A DNA stretch of 64,000 nucleotides from the NCBI RefSeq assembly GCF_041431415.1, contig NZ_CP107845.1, positions 1,674,001 through 1,738,000 on the forward strand, written 5' to 3'. This document shows positions 1 through 8,999 of the stretch, one piece after another. Source of the DNA: Streptomyces sp. NBC_00513. GTDB taxonomy: Bacteria; Actinomycetota; Actinomycetes; Streptomycetales; Streptomycetaceae. Below the pieces are notes generated by a model. It was given only the letters and a program-made list of their open reading frames with translations. It was not told where the DNA came from and searched no databases. The position numbers and the translations under genes are program-made. Each line of letters opens with the position of its first letter. Positions within the stretch are counted from its first letter, which is position 1.

Positions 1-395
1 GCGGCCAGCAGGCGCAGCGTGGTGGCGCGGTCGGCGGCCGAGATCCCGGTGCTGACGCCGTGGGCGGCGCTCGCGTCGACGGAGACGGTGAAGGCCGTCT
101 GCATGGACTCGGTGTTGTTCCGGACCATCTGGGGAAGTTCGAGCCGGTCCAGCTCGGGGCCTTCCATGGGGGCGCAGATCAGGCCGCGGCACTCGCTCAT
201 CATGAACGCGATGATCTCGGGGGTGGCCTTCTCGGCCGCGAGGACGAGGTCCCCCTCGTTCTCGCGGTCCTCGTCGTCGACGACGACGATCGGGCGGCCC
301 GCGGCGATGTCGCGGATGGCCTGCTCGACCGGGTCGAGGAGGAAGGTCTCCTCGGCTGCGGCGGGCATGTCCGGCACGGGCTTGAGGGTGGTCAT
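1..395 (-). CDS. ribBA: Bifunctional DHBP synthase / GTP cyclohydrolase II, N-terminal part (cut by window edge)
   Basis: Only the first 131 codons lie in the window; the gene continues beyond base 1. They encode the DHBP synthase (RibB) domain, which turns ribulose 5-phosphate into 3,4-dihydroxy-2-butanone 4-phosphate for riboflavin synthesis. Visible signatures are the acidic metal/substrate motif [11 protein letters not shown], the ECRGLICAP segment and [15 protein letters not shown]. The GTP cyclohydrolase II half is expected off the edge, as in other actinobacterial RibBA proteins, but is not seen. The ATG overlaps the TGA of ribM as ATGA, so it is probably translationally coupled as the fourth gene of the rib operon. 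Whether ribH follows cannot be seen. Confidence 0.93.
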   Translation of the reverse strand, partial: MTTLKPVPDMPAAAEETFLLDPVEQAIRDIAAGRPIVVVDDEDRENEGDLVLAAEKATPEIIAFMMSECRGLICAPMEGPELDRLELPQMVRNNTESMQTAFTVSVDASAAHGVSTGISAADRATTLRLLA

Positions 396-1045
396 GCCGT
401 TGCTCCTTCGAGGGCCGGGGCGGGGGTGGCGCGCGAGCGCTGGTACCAGTCGTACGCGCCCCACAGGACGAGCGCGAAGTAGAGGACGTAGACGAGACCG
501 GAGAAGGCCAGGCCGTTGTTGAAGGCGAGCGGCACGCCGACGAGGTCGACGAGGAGCCAGGCGAACCAGAACTCCACCAGGCCGCGGGCCTGGGCGACCA
601 TGGCCACGATGGTGCCGACGAAGATGTAGGCGTCCGCCCACGGGCTCCACGACAGGTGCGGGAACAGCGTGAAGAGGCCGCCGACCGCGAGGGTGCCCAG
701 GGCCGCGCCGGCCAGGAGCAGTCCGCGCTCCTTCCAGCTCGCGGTGCGGACGGCGATGGAGCCGTCCTGGGCCTGCTGTCGGCCCTTCTGCCAGGCCCGC
801 CAGCCCCAGACGGCCACGCCGATGACGAGGAGCTGCTTGCCGACGCCGCCGGCGAGGTGGGCGGAGGCGTAGGCGGCGATGAGGATCAGGCCGGAGAGGA
901 GCTGGGCGGGCCAGGTCCATATGGAACGGCGCCAGCCGAGCGCGAGGGCGGCCAGGCCCATCAGGTTGCCGATCATGTCGGACCAGATGACCTTCTGGCC
1001 GACGACCTCGAAGGCCTCGGTGTTGAGCCAGGTCAGGGCGCTCAC
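392..1045 (-). CDS. ribM: PnuC-family riboflavin transporter RibM
   Basis: A 217-residue integral membrane protein of the PnuC fold with about seven hydrophobic segments. It begins [14 protein letters not shown] and carries Trp-rich motifs ([36 protein letters not shown]) typical of PnuC/RibM carriers. In Streptomyces, RibM encoded inside the rib operon is known to import riboflavin and its analogue roseoflavin by facilitated diffusion. The GTG start is chosen because it overlaps the ribE stop as GTGA and follows an AGGAGG-like site. An open frame continues far upstream, but only as read-through of other genes. It ends in an ATGA overlap with ribBA. Regulation is through the FMN riboswitch at the operon head. 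Confidence 0.9.
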   Translation of the reverse strand: MSALTWLNTEAFEVVGQKVIWSDMIGNLMGLAALALGWRRSIWTWPAQLLSGLILIAAYASAHLAGGVGKQLLVIGVAVWGWRAWQKGRQQAQDGSIAVRTASWKERGLLLAGAALGTLAVGGLFTLFPHLSWSPWADAYIFVGTIVAMVAQARGLVEFWFAWLLVDLVGVPLAFNNGLAFSGLVYVLYFALVLWGAYDWYQRSRATPAPALEGATA

Positions 1046-1665
1046 TTCGACTCCTCCTGGGCGTGCAGGGGGTTCACTCCGGCGGCGAGCAGGCGTTCCA
1101 CGTACTTCGCGAGGACGTCCACCTCCAGGTTGACCGGGTCGCCGCTCCGCTTGAGGCCGAGGGTGGTCAGGGCGAGGGTGGTCGGGATGAGGCTGATGGT
1201 GAACCAGTCGGCGGCGGCCTCGACCACGGTGAGGCTGACGCCGTCCACCGTGATGGAGCCCTTCTCGACGACGTACCGCGCGAGGCCGGCGGGAAGGCCG
1301 ACCTTGACGATCTCCCAGTGCTCGGAGGGGGTGCGGGAGAGGATCGTGCCGGTGCCGTCCACGTGGCCCTGGACCAGGTGGCCGCCGAGGCGCCCGCCGA
1401 GTTCCATCGGACGCTCCAGGTTGACCCGGGACCCCTGGGTGAGGGCGCCGAGGCTGGAGCGGTTCAGGGTCTCCTGCATGACGTCGGCGGTGAACTCGCC
1501 GTCGCCGGTCTCCACCACGGTCAGGCAGACGCCGTTGACGGCGATCGAGTCGCCGTGCTTGGCGCCGTCGGTGACGAGGGGGCCGCGCAGGCGGAAGCGG
1601 GAGGCTTCCGCGAGCTGCTCGACGGCGGTGACCTCGCCCAGTTCTTCGACGATTCCGGTGAACAC
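1042..1665 (-). CDS. ribE: Riboflavin synthase, alpha chain
   Basis: A 207-residue cytoplasmic enzyme that dismutates two 6,7-dimethyl-8-ribityllumazine molecules into riboflavin and a pyrimidine. The N-terminus [10 protein letters not shown] is diagnostic. Two tandem lumazine-binding repeats are visible: residues about 1-95, with [13 protein letters not shown], and about 98-195, with [14 protein letters not shown]. The length matches the family. The start is GTG directly after the ribD TGA, with no intervening base, and the stop overlaps the ribM start. Third-step partner genes flank it, supporting one co-transcribed riboflavin operon. Confidence 0.95.
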   Translation of the reverse strand: MFTGIVEELGEVTAVEQLAEASRFRLRGPLVTDGAKHGDSIAVNGVCLTVVETGDGEFTADVMQETLNRSSLGALTQGSRVNLERPMELGGRLGGHLVQGHVDGTGTILSRTPSEHWEIVKVGLPAGLARYVVEKGSITVDGVSLTVVEAAADWFTISLIPTTLALTTLGLKRSGDPVNLEVDVLAKYVERLLAAGVNPLHAQEESK

Positions 1666-2823
1666 TCAGTGCTCCTTGGGGGCGGTGGGGACGGCTTCGG
1701 GGACTGCGGTGACGCGGATGTCGGTGCCGATGCGGGTCGTGTCGGTGATGCGGAGACGGAGCGCGTCGGTGAGGGTGGCGACGCCGGCGTCGGCGAGGGC
1801 GTTCGGGCCAGCTCCGAGCAGGACGGGGGCGAGGTAGCCGACGACCTTGTCCACGGCGCCCGCGGCGACGAAGGCGCCGGCCAGGGTCGGGCCGCCTTCG
1901 AGGAGTACGGAGCGGGTTCCGCGCCGGTACAGCTCCGCGAGCAGCGACTCGACGGAGAGTCCGCGCGCGTCGCCGGGGAGGCGGACGACGTCGACTCCGG
2001 GCAGGTGCCGGGTGTCGGCGTCCTCGCCGACGGCGAGGAGGGTCGGCGCGGCGTCGTCCAGGACGCGGGCGCCGGGCCGGATGCGGGCGTGGGTGTCCAG
2101 GACGACCCGCAGCGGCCGGCCCGCGAGGGCCCGCGCCGCGGGTCCGCGCACGGCGAGGTGCGGGTCGTCGGCGCGCAGGGTGCCGGCGCCGACGACGACG
2201 GCGTCGACCTCGGCGCGCAGCCGGTGGACGTCGGCGCGGGACTCGGCGGAGCTGATCCAGCGGCTGGTGCCGTCGGCGGCGGCGACGCGGCCGTCGAGGG
2301 TGGCGGCGTACTTCCACAGGACGTGGGGCCGACCCAGGCGTACGGAGGTCAGCCAGGCGGCGTTGCCGTCCTCGGCCTCGTCGGCGAGGAGGCCGGCCTC
2401 GGCGGTGATCCCGGCCTCGCGCAGGGTGGCGGAGCCGCCGCCGGCCTGCGGGGTCGGGTCGGGGACGGCGTAGAGGACGCGGGTGACGCCGGCGTCGACG
2501 AGGGCCTGCGCGCAGGGGCCGGTGCGGCCGGTGTGGTTGCAGGGTTCGAGGGTGACGTAGGCGGTGCCGCCGCGGGCCGCGGCTCCGGCCGCGCGCAGGG
2601 CGTGGACCTCGGCGTGCGGGCCGCCGGCGCGTTCGTGCCAGCCTTCGCCGACGACGGAGCCGGTGGCGTCCGTGACGACGCAGCCGACGACGGGGTTGGG
2701 GCTGGTGGAGCCGAGTCCGCGGGCCGCGAGTTCGATGGCTCGGCGCATGGCGGTTTCGTCACGTACGGCGTGCGCATCACCTGCGGATGCGTCGTCGTGG
2801 TGTGGATCGACGTGGGGCGCCAC
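1666..2823 (-). CDS. ribD: Bifunctional riboflavin deaminase/reductase RibD
   Basis: A 385-residue protein carrying out the second and third steps of riboflavin synthesis. The N-terminal zinc deaminase domain shows the catalytic PHAEVHAL and the zinc-binding PCNHTGRTGPC. The C-terminal NADPH-dependent reductase (RibG-type) begins near GRPHVLWKYAATLDGR and includes VLLEGGPTLAGAF. The frame is open to base 2895, but the GTG at 2823 is preferred: it has AGGAG six bases upstream and gives the usual short lead into MRRAIELAARGLG. It is the first gene after the FMN riboswitch and directly abuts ribE. Confidence 0.93.
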   Translation of the reverse strand: MAPHVDPHHDDASAGDAHAVRDETAMRRAIELAARGLGSTSPNPVVGCVVTDATGSVVGEGWHERAGGPHAEVHALRAAGAAARGGTAYVTLEPCNHTGRTGPCAQALVDAGVTRVLYAVPDPTPQAGGGSATLREAGITAEAGLLADEAEDGNAAWLTSVRLGRPHVLWKYAATLDGRVAAADGTSRWISSAESRADVHRLRAEVDAVVVGAGTLRADDPHLAVRGPAARALAGRPLRVVLDTHARIRPGARVLDDAAPTLLAVGEDADTRHLPGVDVVRLPGDARGLSVESLLAELYRRGTRSVLLEGGPTLAGAFVAAGAVDKVVGYLAPVLLGAGPNALADAGVATLTDALRLRITDTTRIGTDIRVTAVPEAVPTAPKEH

Positions 2824-2996
2824 CGGGTCTCCTGCCTCAATCGGGCACGGACTCCGGGGCCTGTCGGGATACGACAGATGAAGCGGGTGGCACACGCGGG
2901 GACGCCGAGGCCGGATGAACGGTCCCTTCGAGACGCATCCGCTGGATACGCCGATGGACCGCCGACGGCGGCGTACCGGTGACTCGCCCGCCGCGC

Positions 2997-3122
2997 ACTG
3001 CCTCCCATCCGGACTTTAACCGTCGGTCCAGGAATTTCACCTGGTCAACCGGCCGCTGGCTGCGGACGGGTCGCGGACTATAACCGCCGGTTCGGAATTA
3101 CACCGACCCCGGAGTGCGCTGC
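2997..3122 (-). ncRNA. FMN riboswitch (RFN element) leading the rib operon
   Basis: The minus-strand reading contains the conserved RFN core: GGTGTAATTCCGAACCGGCGG, repeated in form as GGTGAAATTCCTGGACCG, then CGGTTAAAGTCCGGATGGGAG. It lies about 175 bases upstream of the ribD start on the same strand. The leader between it and ribD contains a possible expression-platform hairpin, TACGCCG (2947-2953) pairing with CGGCGTA (2969-2975). Binding of FMN is expected to reduce expression of ribD, ribE, ribM and ribBA. Edges are approximate to about ten bases. Confidence 0.93.
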
Positions 3123-3269
3123 TACTGGTACTCAGGCCAGTGTGCCACGGGTGATCGGCGGCCATGCGGGTGAGCGCGTGTGGCCTGGATCACAAACCGG
3201 CCATTCTTGAGCGTCGCTGTCGCGCCGGCCGCGCACGGCCGGCGCGGGGCGCGCACTTCCCACCGAGCG

Positions 3270-3312
3270 TTGGTCCAGACCTATTGACGGGTTGGTCTAG
3301 TCCTCTTAACGT
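3270..3312 (+). promoter_or_regulatory. Chitinase promoter with paired dre-like direct repeats (probable DasR sites)
   Basis: Two 13-base direct repeats, TTGGTCCAGACCT (3270-3282) and TTGGTCTAGTCCT (3292-3304), flank a -35-like TTGACG (3284-3289). A -10-like TAACGT follows at 3307-3312 with 17-base spacing. Paired repeats of this type overlap Streptomyces chitinase promoters and match the DasR-responsive element (consensus around TGGTCTAGACCA), through which N-acetylglucosamine metabolism controls chitinases. DasR binding is inferred, not shown. Confidence 0.85.
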
Positions 3313-3434
3313 TCCCTTCATCTTCCCAGGGAGCCGGCCCGTCGGATGTGCGCACGTCGCGGGCCAACCAGCGTCACCCTTCCGCATGTTGATGCACGTC
3401 GTGTCCTGCCATCCTCCCCTCCCCAGGAGGCACC

Positions 3435-5804
3435 ATGCCGTCCCCCACACGTACGAGAGCGATGCTCCTGGCATCCGGCGCCGCAATCGCCGGACTGCTG
3501 GTCGGCGGGCTCTCGGCCGGCGTCTCACACGCCGCCGACAACGAAACATGTCGCCCCGACGGGCTGTACAAGACGGCCGGCGTCGACGTCCCGTACTGCT
3601 CGGTCTACGACTCCGAGGGCCGCGAGAAGATGGGCGCGGACCACCAGCGCCGCGTCATCGGCTACTTCACCGGATGGCGCACCGGCAAGGACGGCACCCC
3701 CGCCTACCTCGCCAACAACATCCCGTGGTCGAAGGTCACCCACCTGAACTACGCCTTCGCCCACGTCGGCGGGGACAACAAGATCTCCGTGGGCGCGGAC
3801 AACGCGAACAACGCGGCCACCGGGATGACCTGGCCGGGTGTCGCGGGCGCCGAGATGGATCCGGCCCTCCCCTACAAGGGCCACTTCAACCAGCTGACGA
3901 AGTTCAAGAAGCAGTACCCGAACGTGAAGACCCTGATCTCGGTGGGCGGTTGGGCCGAGACCGGCGGCTACTTCGGCGACGACGGCAACCGGGTCGCCTC
4001 CGGCGGCTTCTACTCGATGGCCACCAACGCCGACGGCTCGGTCAACCAGGCCGGCATCGACACCTTCGCGAACTCCTCCGTCGAGTTCATCCGCAAGTAC
4101 GGGTTCAACGGCGTCGACATCGACTACGAGTACCCGACCACCATGAAGGACGCGGGCAACCCGCTGGACTGGCAGCTCTCCAACGCCCGCCGGGCCGGGC
4201 TGGTCAAGGGCTACGCGGCCCTCATGAAGTCGCTGCGCGAGAAGCTCGACCGCGCGGGCGCCACCGACGGCAGGCACTACCTGCTCACCGTCGCCGCCCC
4301 CTCCTCCGGCTACCTGCTGCGGGGCATGGAGACGTTCCAGATGCAGAAGTACCTGGACTACGTCAACATCATGTCCTACGACCTGCACGGCGCCTGGAAC
4401 GAGTACGTCGGCCCCAACGCCTCGCTCTTCGACGACGGCAAGGACGCCGAGCTGGCGGCCGCCAACGTCTACGGAAGCTCCCAGTACGGGGGCGTCGGGT
4501 ACCTCAACACCGACTGGGCCTACCACTACTTCCGCGGCTCCATGCCGGCGGGCCGCATCAACATCGGCCTGCCGTACTACACCCGCGGCCACAAGAACGT
4601 GCAGGGCGGCACCGACGGCCTGTGGGGCAAGGCGTCCGCGACGACCTGCCCGGCCGGCGCCGGTCTGACCAAGTGCGGTGACGGCGCGGTCGGCATCGAC
4701 AACCTGTGGCACGACAAGGACACCAACGGGGTCGAGTCCCCCGCCGGTTCCAACCCGATGTGGCACGCCAAGAACCTGGAGAAGGGGATCGTCGGCGACT
4801 ACGTCACCAGGTACGGCTTCCCCGCGAACACCACGCTGACCGGCACCTACGTCCGCAAGTACGACGCCAAGCTGGTCGCGCCGTGGCTGTGGAACGCGCA
4901 GAAGAAGGTCTTCCTCTCCACCGAGGACGAGCAGTCGGTGGCGGCCAAGGCCGACTACGTCGTGGACCGCGGCATCGGCGGCACCATGGTCTGGGAGATG
5001 GCCGGCGACTACGCCTGGAACGCCGCGAAGGGCCAGTACGAGATGGGCGACACGCTCACCTCGCTGATGTACGACAAGTTCAAGGCGGCCTCCCCGTACG
5101 GCGCGAGCAAGTCCAACACCGCGCTGCCGAAGAAGGCCGTGGACGTGGCGACGGAGTTCACCGAGTTCAAGCTCGGCGACTCCAACTACCCGATCACCCC
5201 GAAGATCAAGATCACCAACAACACCCGGACCACGCTGCCGGGCGGCACCGAGTTCCAGTTCGACTACGCGACCTCGGCTCCGAACAACGCCTCGGACCAG
5301 TCCGGGTTCGGCACGAAGGTGATCAGCAGCGACCACACCGGCAGCAACGTCGGTGGTCTGAAGGGCGACTTCCACCGGGTCTCGCTGAAGCTCCCGGCCT
5401 GGCAGACGCTGGCCCCGGGCGCCTCGGTCGACCTGGCGTTCAACTACTACCTGCCGGTCTCCACGCCCTCCAACTGGACGGTGAACATCTCCGGCACGAC
5501 CTACGCCCTCGCCGGCGACCTGGCGCGCGGCACCACGGTGGTGGAGCCGGGCACCACGACCCCGCCCACCACGCCGCCCACCACCCCGCCGACCACTCCC
5601 CCCACCACCCCGCCGACGACTCCCCCGACGACGCCTCCGGGCGGCACGTGCACCAACCCGGCGTACGTCGCGGGTCAGGTCTACAACAGCGGCAACGTGG
5701 TCTCGCACAAGGGCCGCAACTGGAAGGCCGGTTGGTGGACGCAGAACGAGGAGCCCGGCACCACCGGTGACTGGGGCGTCTGGAAGGACCAGGGCGCGTG
5801 CTGA
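3435..5804 (+). CDS. Secreted multidomain GH18 chitinase
   Basis: A 789-residue exported chitinase that cleaves beta-1,4-linked N-acetylglucosamine polymers outside the cell. A signal peptide occupies about residues 1-33 (Arg-rich start, hydrophobic core, cleavage near SHA-AD). A family 18 catalytic barrel runs from about 70 to 530, with [11 protein letters not shown] placing the general acid at Glu232 and the supporting motif ISVGGWAE. A beta-sandwich domain of about 130 residues, probably carbohydrate-binding, is followed by a Thr-Pro linker (about 707-735). The C-terminus is a Cys-bounded chitin-binding type 3 (CBM5/12) domain with [16 protein letters not shown]. The ATG has AGGAGG five bases upstream. 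It ends before a strong terminator. The paralogue identity within Streptomyces cannot be fixed from sequence alone. Confidence 0.93.
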   Translation: MPSPTRTRAMLLASGAAIAGLLVGGLSAGVSHAADNETCRPDGLYKTAGVDVPYCSVYDSEGREKMGADHQRRVIGYFTGWRTGKDGTPAYLANNIPWSKVTHLNYAFAHVGGDNKISVGADNANNAATGMTWPGVAGAEMDPALPYKGHFNQLTKFKKQYPNVKTLISVGGWAETGGYFGDDGNRVASGGFYSMATNADGSVNQAGIDTFANSSVEFIRKYGFNGVDIDYEYPTTMKDAGNPLDWQLSNARRAGLVKGYAALMKSLREKLDRAGATDGRHYLLTVAAPSSGYLLRGMETFQMQKYLDYVNIMSYDLHGAWNEYVGPNASLFDDGKDAELAAANVYGSSQYGGVGYLNTDWAYHYFRGSMPAGRINIGLPYYTRGHKNVQGGTDGLWGKASATTCPAGAGLTKCGDGAVGIDNLWHDKDTNGVESPAGSNPMWHAKNLEKGIVGDYVTRYGFPANTTLTGTYVRKYDAKLVAPWLWNAQKKVFLSTEDEQSVAAKADYVVDRGIGGTMVWEMAGDYAWNAAKGQYEMGDTLTSLMYDKFKAASPYGASKSNTALPKKAVDVATEFTEFKLGDSNYPITPKIKITNNTRTTLPGGTEFQFDYATSAPNNASDQSGFGTKVISSDHTGSNVGGLKGDFHRVSLKLPAWQTLAPGASVDLAFNYYLPVSTPSNWTVNISGTTYALAGDLARGTTVVEPGTTTPPTTPPTTPPTTPPTTPPTTPPTTPPGGTCTNPAYVAGQVYNSGNVVSHKGRNWKAGWWTQNEEPGTTGDWGVWKDQGAC

Positions 5805-5836
5805 CCCCCGGTCTGCCCGCTTGACCCGACGAGTGT

Positions 5837-5870
5837 GAGGACCCGGTGGCCCGGCGGCCACCGGGTCCTC
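5837..5870 (+). terminator. Intrinsic-type terminator after chitinase
   Basis: A perfect 15-base inverted repeat, GAGGACCCGGTGGCC and its complement, encloses a CGGC tetraloop 33 bases after the chitinase stop. There is no U tract, as is usual in Streptomyces. It insulates the chitinase from the sigma gene. Confidence 0.85.
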
Positions 5871-5895
5871 GCGCGTCCGCTCGTAGTCTGGTTCC

Positions 5896-6804
5896 GTGAT
5901 CACGGACAACGCCGCGACCGGAGCGGACTTCGAGGAACACCGGCCACGGATGTTCGGCATCGCCTACCGCATGCTGGGCTCCGCCCACGAGGCCGAGGAC
6001 GTCGTACAGGACGCCTGGTTGCGGTGGAACGGCGCCGACCGCGACCCGATCGCGCCCCCGGGGGCCTGGTTGGCCAAGACGGTCACCCGGCTGTGCCTCA
6101 ACCGGCTCACCTCCGCGCGCGCCCGCCGCGAGGAGTACGTCGGCCCCTGGCTCCCGGAGCCCGTCCTCACCGGGGACGGGACGCTCGGCCCGCTGGACTC
6201 GGCGGAACGGCGGGACGGAGTCTCCATGGCCCCGCTGGTGCTGTTGGAGCGGCTGACGCCGAAGGAACGCGCCGTGTACGTGCTGCGGGAGGCCTTCGGG
6301 TACGGACACCGGGAGATCGCCGGGCTGTTGGACGTCACCGAGGTCAACTCCCGACAGCTGCACCGGCGGGCGGCGGAGCGGGTGGACGCCCCCCGGCCGC
6401 GGTTCCAACCCGATCCCGGACAGTGGCGGGGGCTGGTGGAGACCTTCATGGCCGCGGCGCGCGACGGGGACCTGGCCCGGCTGGAAAACCTGCTCACCAC
6501 CGACGTGCGGTACGTGTCGGACGGCGGCGGGGTGGTGGGCGCGGCCCGGCGGCCGATCCTGGGCCGGGAGAACGTGGCCCGTTTCCTGGTGGGCGCGCTG
6601 CGCAAGTTCGTCGGCGAGGAGTCGGTCACCTTCGCGGAGGTCAACGGGGCGCCGGCGCTGGTCTTCGGCGAGGTGGCGGTGTTCCTGCCGGAATTCGAGA
6701 ATGGACTGGTCAGCGGCGCGCGGGTGGTGGTCAACCCGGAGAAGCTGGGGTTCCTGCGACGACAGCTGTCACATTCCGGGGGGCTGTCCGGTCCAGGCTG
6801 GTGA
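5896..6804 (+). CDS. ECF41-family RNA polymerase sigma factor with C-terminal SnoaL-like domain
   Basis: A 302-residue extracytoplasmic-function sigma factor. Region 2 lies at about residues 12-80 (FGIAYRMLGSAHEAEDVVQDAWLR) and region 4 at about 115-165 (LTPKERAVYVLREAFGYGHREIA). A C-terminal extension with the NTF2/SnoaL fold carries the three ECF41 hallmarks: WLPEP in the linker, DGGG and a NPEKL motif (usually NPDKL). In this family the extension replaces a separate anti-sigma factor and modulates activity. The GTG start is six bases after a TAGTCT (5884-5889) -10-like box and has no Shine-Dalgarno sequence, suggesting a leaderless message. The next gene encodes an epimerase-type oxidoreductase, the classic ECF41 partner. 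Confidence 0.92.
   Translation: MITDNAATGADFEEHRPRMFGIAYRMLGSAHEAEDVVQDAWLRWNGADRDPIAPPGAWLAKTVTRLCLNRLTSARARREEYVGPWLPEPVLTGDGTLGPLDSAERRDGVSMAPLVLLERLTPKERAVYVLREAFGYGHREIAGLLDVTEVNSRQLHRRAAERVDAPRPRFQPDPGQWRGLVETFMAAARDGDLARLENLLTTDVRYVSDGGGVVGAARRPILGRENVARFLVGALRKFVGEESVTFAEVNGAPALVFGEVAVFLPEFENGLVSGARVVVNPEKLGFLRRQLSHSGGLSGPGW
6767..6793 (+). promoter_or_regulatory. Probable ECF41-dependent promoter inside the sigma gene's 3' end
   Basis: TGTCACA (6767-6773), the published ECF41 -35 element, is followed after 16 bases by GGTC (6790-6793), one base from the CGTC -10 consensus. It lies within the last codons of the sigma gene and 41 bases before the epimerase start, so the sigma factor would drive its own downstream target. 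Confidence 0.75.
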
Positions 6805-6833
6805 ACGCACCCTCTCGGGAAGGAAGGGACACC

Positions 6834-7568
6834 ATGAACACGATCGTCGTCACCGGAGGCACCGGAAACCTCGGCTCGTTCGTCGTGACGCGGCTGCTGG
6901 CGGCGGGGCACGACGTACGGGTCCTCAGCCGGCACGCGCCCGACCACCCGGTGGACCTGACCGACGGATCCGGCCTGGACGCGGCGCTGCGCGGCGCGGA
7001 GGTGGTGGTGCACTGCGCGAGCTCCCCGCGCGGGGGTGACGACGTGGCCGCGGGGAACCTCGTGGAGGCGGCCCGGCGGGCCGGGACGGTGACCAACATC
7101 GTCTACGTCTCGATCGTGGGCGTGGACGTGGTGCCGCTCGGCTACTACGTGACCAAGCTGAAGGTGGAGCGGCTGCTGGAGGCCTCGGGGCTGGGCGTGA
7201 CGATCCTGCGGGCCACCCAGTTCCACGACCTGGTCGCGCAGGTGGTGGGCGCGGCGGCGAAGCTCCCGGTGATGCCGCTGCCGAAGGGGGTCCGGGTACA
7301 GCCGATCGCCGTCGAGGAGGTCGCGGACCGGCTGGCGGAACTGGCGGTGCCCGTCCCGGCGGGGCGGGTGGACGACATGGGCGGCCCGGAGATCCGGAGC
7401 CTGCCGGACCTGGCGCGCGCGTACCTGAAGGCGACGGGCAGGCGGCGCCGGATCGTCGCGCTGCCGCTCGCGGGCCGGGCGTACGCCGGTTTCCGGCGCG
7501 GCGGGAACCTGGCCCCGTCGCACGCGGTGGGCCGGGGCACCTTCGCGGAGTTCCTGGCCCGGCGGTAG
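6834..7568 (+). CDS. NAD(P)-binding SDR/epimerase-type oxidoreductase, ECF41 target
   Basis: A 244-residue atypical short-chain dehydrogenase (NmrA/NAD-dependent epimerase type). The dinucleotide motif VTGGTGNLG is at the N-terminus, and residues around YYVTKLKVERLLEASGL give the YxxxK-like region. ECF41 sigma factors are consistently followed by such oxidoreductases, carboxymuconolactone decarboxylases or epimerases; the physiological substrate is unknown in all of them. The ATG follows AGGAAGG. The gene sits directly behind the ECF41-type promoter, so it is the likely sole or main target. It ends at a GC-rich repeat region and faces the ROK gene. Confidence 0.88.
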   Translation: MNTIVVTGGTGNLGSFVVTRLLAAGHDVRVLSRHAPDHPVDLTDGSGLDAALRGAEVVVHCASSPRGGDDVAAGNLVEAARRAGTVTNIVYVSIVGVDVVPLGYYVTKLKVERLLEASGLGVTILRATQFHDLVAQVVGAAAKLPVMPLPKGVRVQPIAVEEVADRLAELAVPVPAGRVDDMGGPEIRSLPDLARAYLKATGRRRRIVALPLAGRAYAGFRRGGNLAPSHAVGRGTFAEFLARR

Positions 7569-7782
7569 CCGTGCGCGTGCGCCGGGCGTGCGGGAGCGGT
7601 GCGGGCCGAGCGCGGGCGGGCCGAGCGGGGGCGAGCCCCGGCCGGGTGCATCGGGTGCCGGCGGGCCCGGTGCCGGCGCGTCGGGGCCGGGCGGGGGTGC
7701 GGGCGGGCCGGGTGGGGGCGGGCGGATGGGGTCCGGGCGGATGGGGTCCGGCCCGGTGGGGTCCGCCCGGGCGCGCGTGGGG
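7569..7782. repeat. GC-rich tandem-repeat spacer between convergent genes
   Basis: This 214-base spacer holds no convincing gene. It contains two head-to-tail copies of GGCGGATGGGGTCCGG (7721-7736 and 7736-7751, period 15) and a degenerate third (around 7755-7768), preceded by irregular GGGC(C/G)GG-rich units. Long frames through it are Arg/Gly/Pro-rich low complexity, which is typical of non-coding Streptomyces DNA. Confidence 0.7.
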
Positions 7783-8970
7783 TCAGCCGCCGAAGAGCAC
7801 GGCCTGCGCCTCCTCGCGGGCGGCCAGTCTGGCTCCCGCCAGTACCGCGGCCCCGCCGAGGACCGTGGCGCGGACCTCCGTCGTGACCGGGGTCAGGGTG
7901 CCGAGGCGGGCGGCGACGCGGGCCGCCAGCGCGGGGCCGCCGGCGTGGCCGAGTTCGCCCGCCAGGACCACGCAGCCCGGGTCGAGGACCGCCGCGACGG
8001 CCGCCGCCCCGATCGCGAGGCGTTCGGCCAGCGCGTCCAGGAACGCCTCGCCGGCGGCTCCGGCGACCGCCTCCTCCGCCGGTCCCCGGAAGCCGTGTTC
8101 GACCGCCAGTGCGGTGACGGCCCGGCGTCCGGCCAGCGCGTGGAAGCCTCCACCGCAGTCGGTGTCGGACGGCAGTGCGGCCGTCCCCGGTACGGGCAGG
8201 AAGCCGATCTCCCCCGCCCCGCCGGAGGCCCCCCGGCGCAGCCGCCCGTCCAGGACCACCGCCGCGCCCACACCGGCGCCCAACCACAGCAGGACGAAGG
8301 AGTCCACGTCCCGGGCCGCGCCGATCCGCTGTTCGGCGAGGGCGGCGAGGTTGGTCTCGTTCTCCACGACCACCTTGGCCGGCAGCCGTCGCCGGAGGGC
8401 CGCCACGAGGTCCCGGTGCCAGGACGGCAGGCGCAGGGTGTCGCCGAGTTGGCCGCTGTCCGGGGAGACCAGCCCGGGAGCGCCGACGACCACGGTGTGC
8501 AGGGGGTCCGCGCCGACCTCGCGCGTCAGGGCGGCCAGCCGGTCCACGGCCTCCTCGACGGCGTCGACCGGCAGCGAGACCTCGGCCAGTGGCAGGCCCA
8601 GCAGGTCGGTGACGACGGCGGTGGCGCTGTCGGTGCGGACGTCGAGGGCGGCCAGGTGGGCGCGGCGGGCGACGATTCCGTACAGGCGGGCGTTGGGGCC
8701 GCGCTTCTGTTCCCCGGACTCCCCCACGACCTCGATCAGGCCGGCTTCGGCGAGTCGTTCCACGAGGTCGGCCACCGAGGGACGCGACAGGCCGGTCAGG
8801 TGCTTGAGCTGGGTGGCCGTGAGGGGGCCTTCGGACTGGAGGAGTCCGAGGGCGAGCCGGTCGTTGATGGCTCGGGCCGTGCTCGGCGACGCGGGCGAGG
8901 GAGCGGCGGCCGTCAGGGCCTTGGCAGGGGTCACGGCGCCCATCTTAGGGAGTCCCGGGGCATTAACCAT
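7783..8970 (-). CDS. ROK-family transcriptional repressor
   Basis: A 395-residue repressor. The N-terminal winged helix is at about residues 35-95 (TATQLKHLTGLSRPSVADLVERL). A ROK/sugar-kinase fold follows, with an ATP-like site (GLGAGVGAAVV region, read as WLGAGVGAAV) and DCGGGFHALAGR where ROK kinases have a zinc site. The usual Cys cluster CxCGxxGC is reduced to a single Cys, so zinc binding may be altered. ROK repressors release DNA on binding a sugar or sugar phosphate. The gene is divergent from a sugar-type MFS transporter, with an inverted repeat between. The start is uncertain: ATG at 8970 lies within that repeat, and ATG at 8943 is equally possible; neither has a good ribosome site. 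Confidence 0.88.
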   Translation of the reverse strand: MVNAPGLPKMGAVTPAKALTAAAPSPASPSTARAINDRLALGLLQSEGPLTATQLKHLTGLSRPSVADLVERLAEAGLIEVVGESGEQKRGPNARLYGIVARRAHLAALDVRTDSATAVVTDLLGLPLAEVSLPVDAVEEAVDRLAALTREVGADPLHTVVVGAPGLVSPDSGQLGDTLRLPSWHRDLVAALRRRLPAKVVVENETNLAALAEQRIGAARDVDSFVLLWLGAGVGAAVVLDGRLRRGASGGAGEIGFLPVPGTAALPSDTDCGGGFHALAGRRAVTALAVEHGFRGPAEEAVAGAAGEAFLDALAERLAIGAAAVAAVLDPGCVVLAGELGHAGGPALAARVAARLGTLTPVTTEVRATVLGGAAVLAGARLAAREEAQAVLFGG

Positions 8971-8990
8971 CAGGCAGGGTCCCTGATAGT
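8966..8990. promoter_or_regulatory. Probable ROK operator overlapping a leaderless MFS promoter
   Basis: ACCATCAGG (8966-8974) and CCTGATAGT (8982-8990) form a nine-base inverted repeat with one mismatch and a seven-base spacer. A -10-like TAGTTT (8987-8992) lies seven bases before the MFS ATG at 9000, and a TTAACC (8963-8968) could be its -35. A repressor here would block MFS transcription directly. Confidence 0.7.
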
Positions 8991-8999
8991 TTGCGTGTC

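Noticed and set aside
1063..2982. A 639-residue plus-strand open frame through the rib operon
   Set aside because: It is the antisense shadow of ribD and ribE; composition is Gly/Val/Ala/Asp-biased and no motif is recognisable, whereas the minus strand gives intact enzymes.
5561..5640. Tandem repeats of ACCCCGCCC type resembling a repeat array
   Set aside because: They encode the Thr-Pro linker of the chitinase, in frame and expected between its domains; not a CRISPR or minisatellite.
3525..5960. An 811-residue minus-strand frame across the chitinase
   Set aside because: Mirror frame of a high-GC gene; Val/Gly/Arg-rich without domains, and the chitinase reading is unambiguous.
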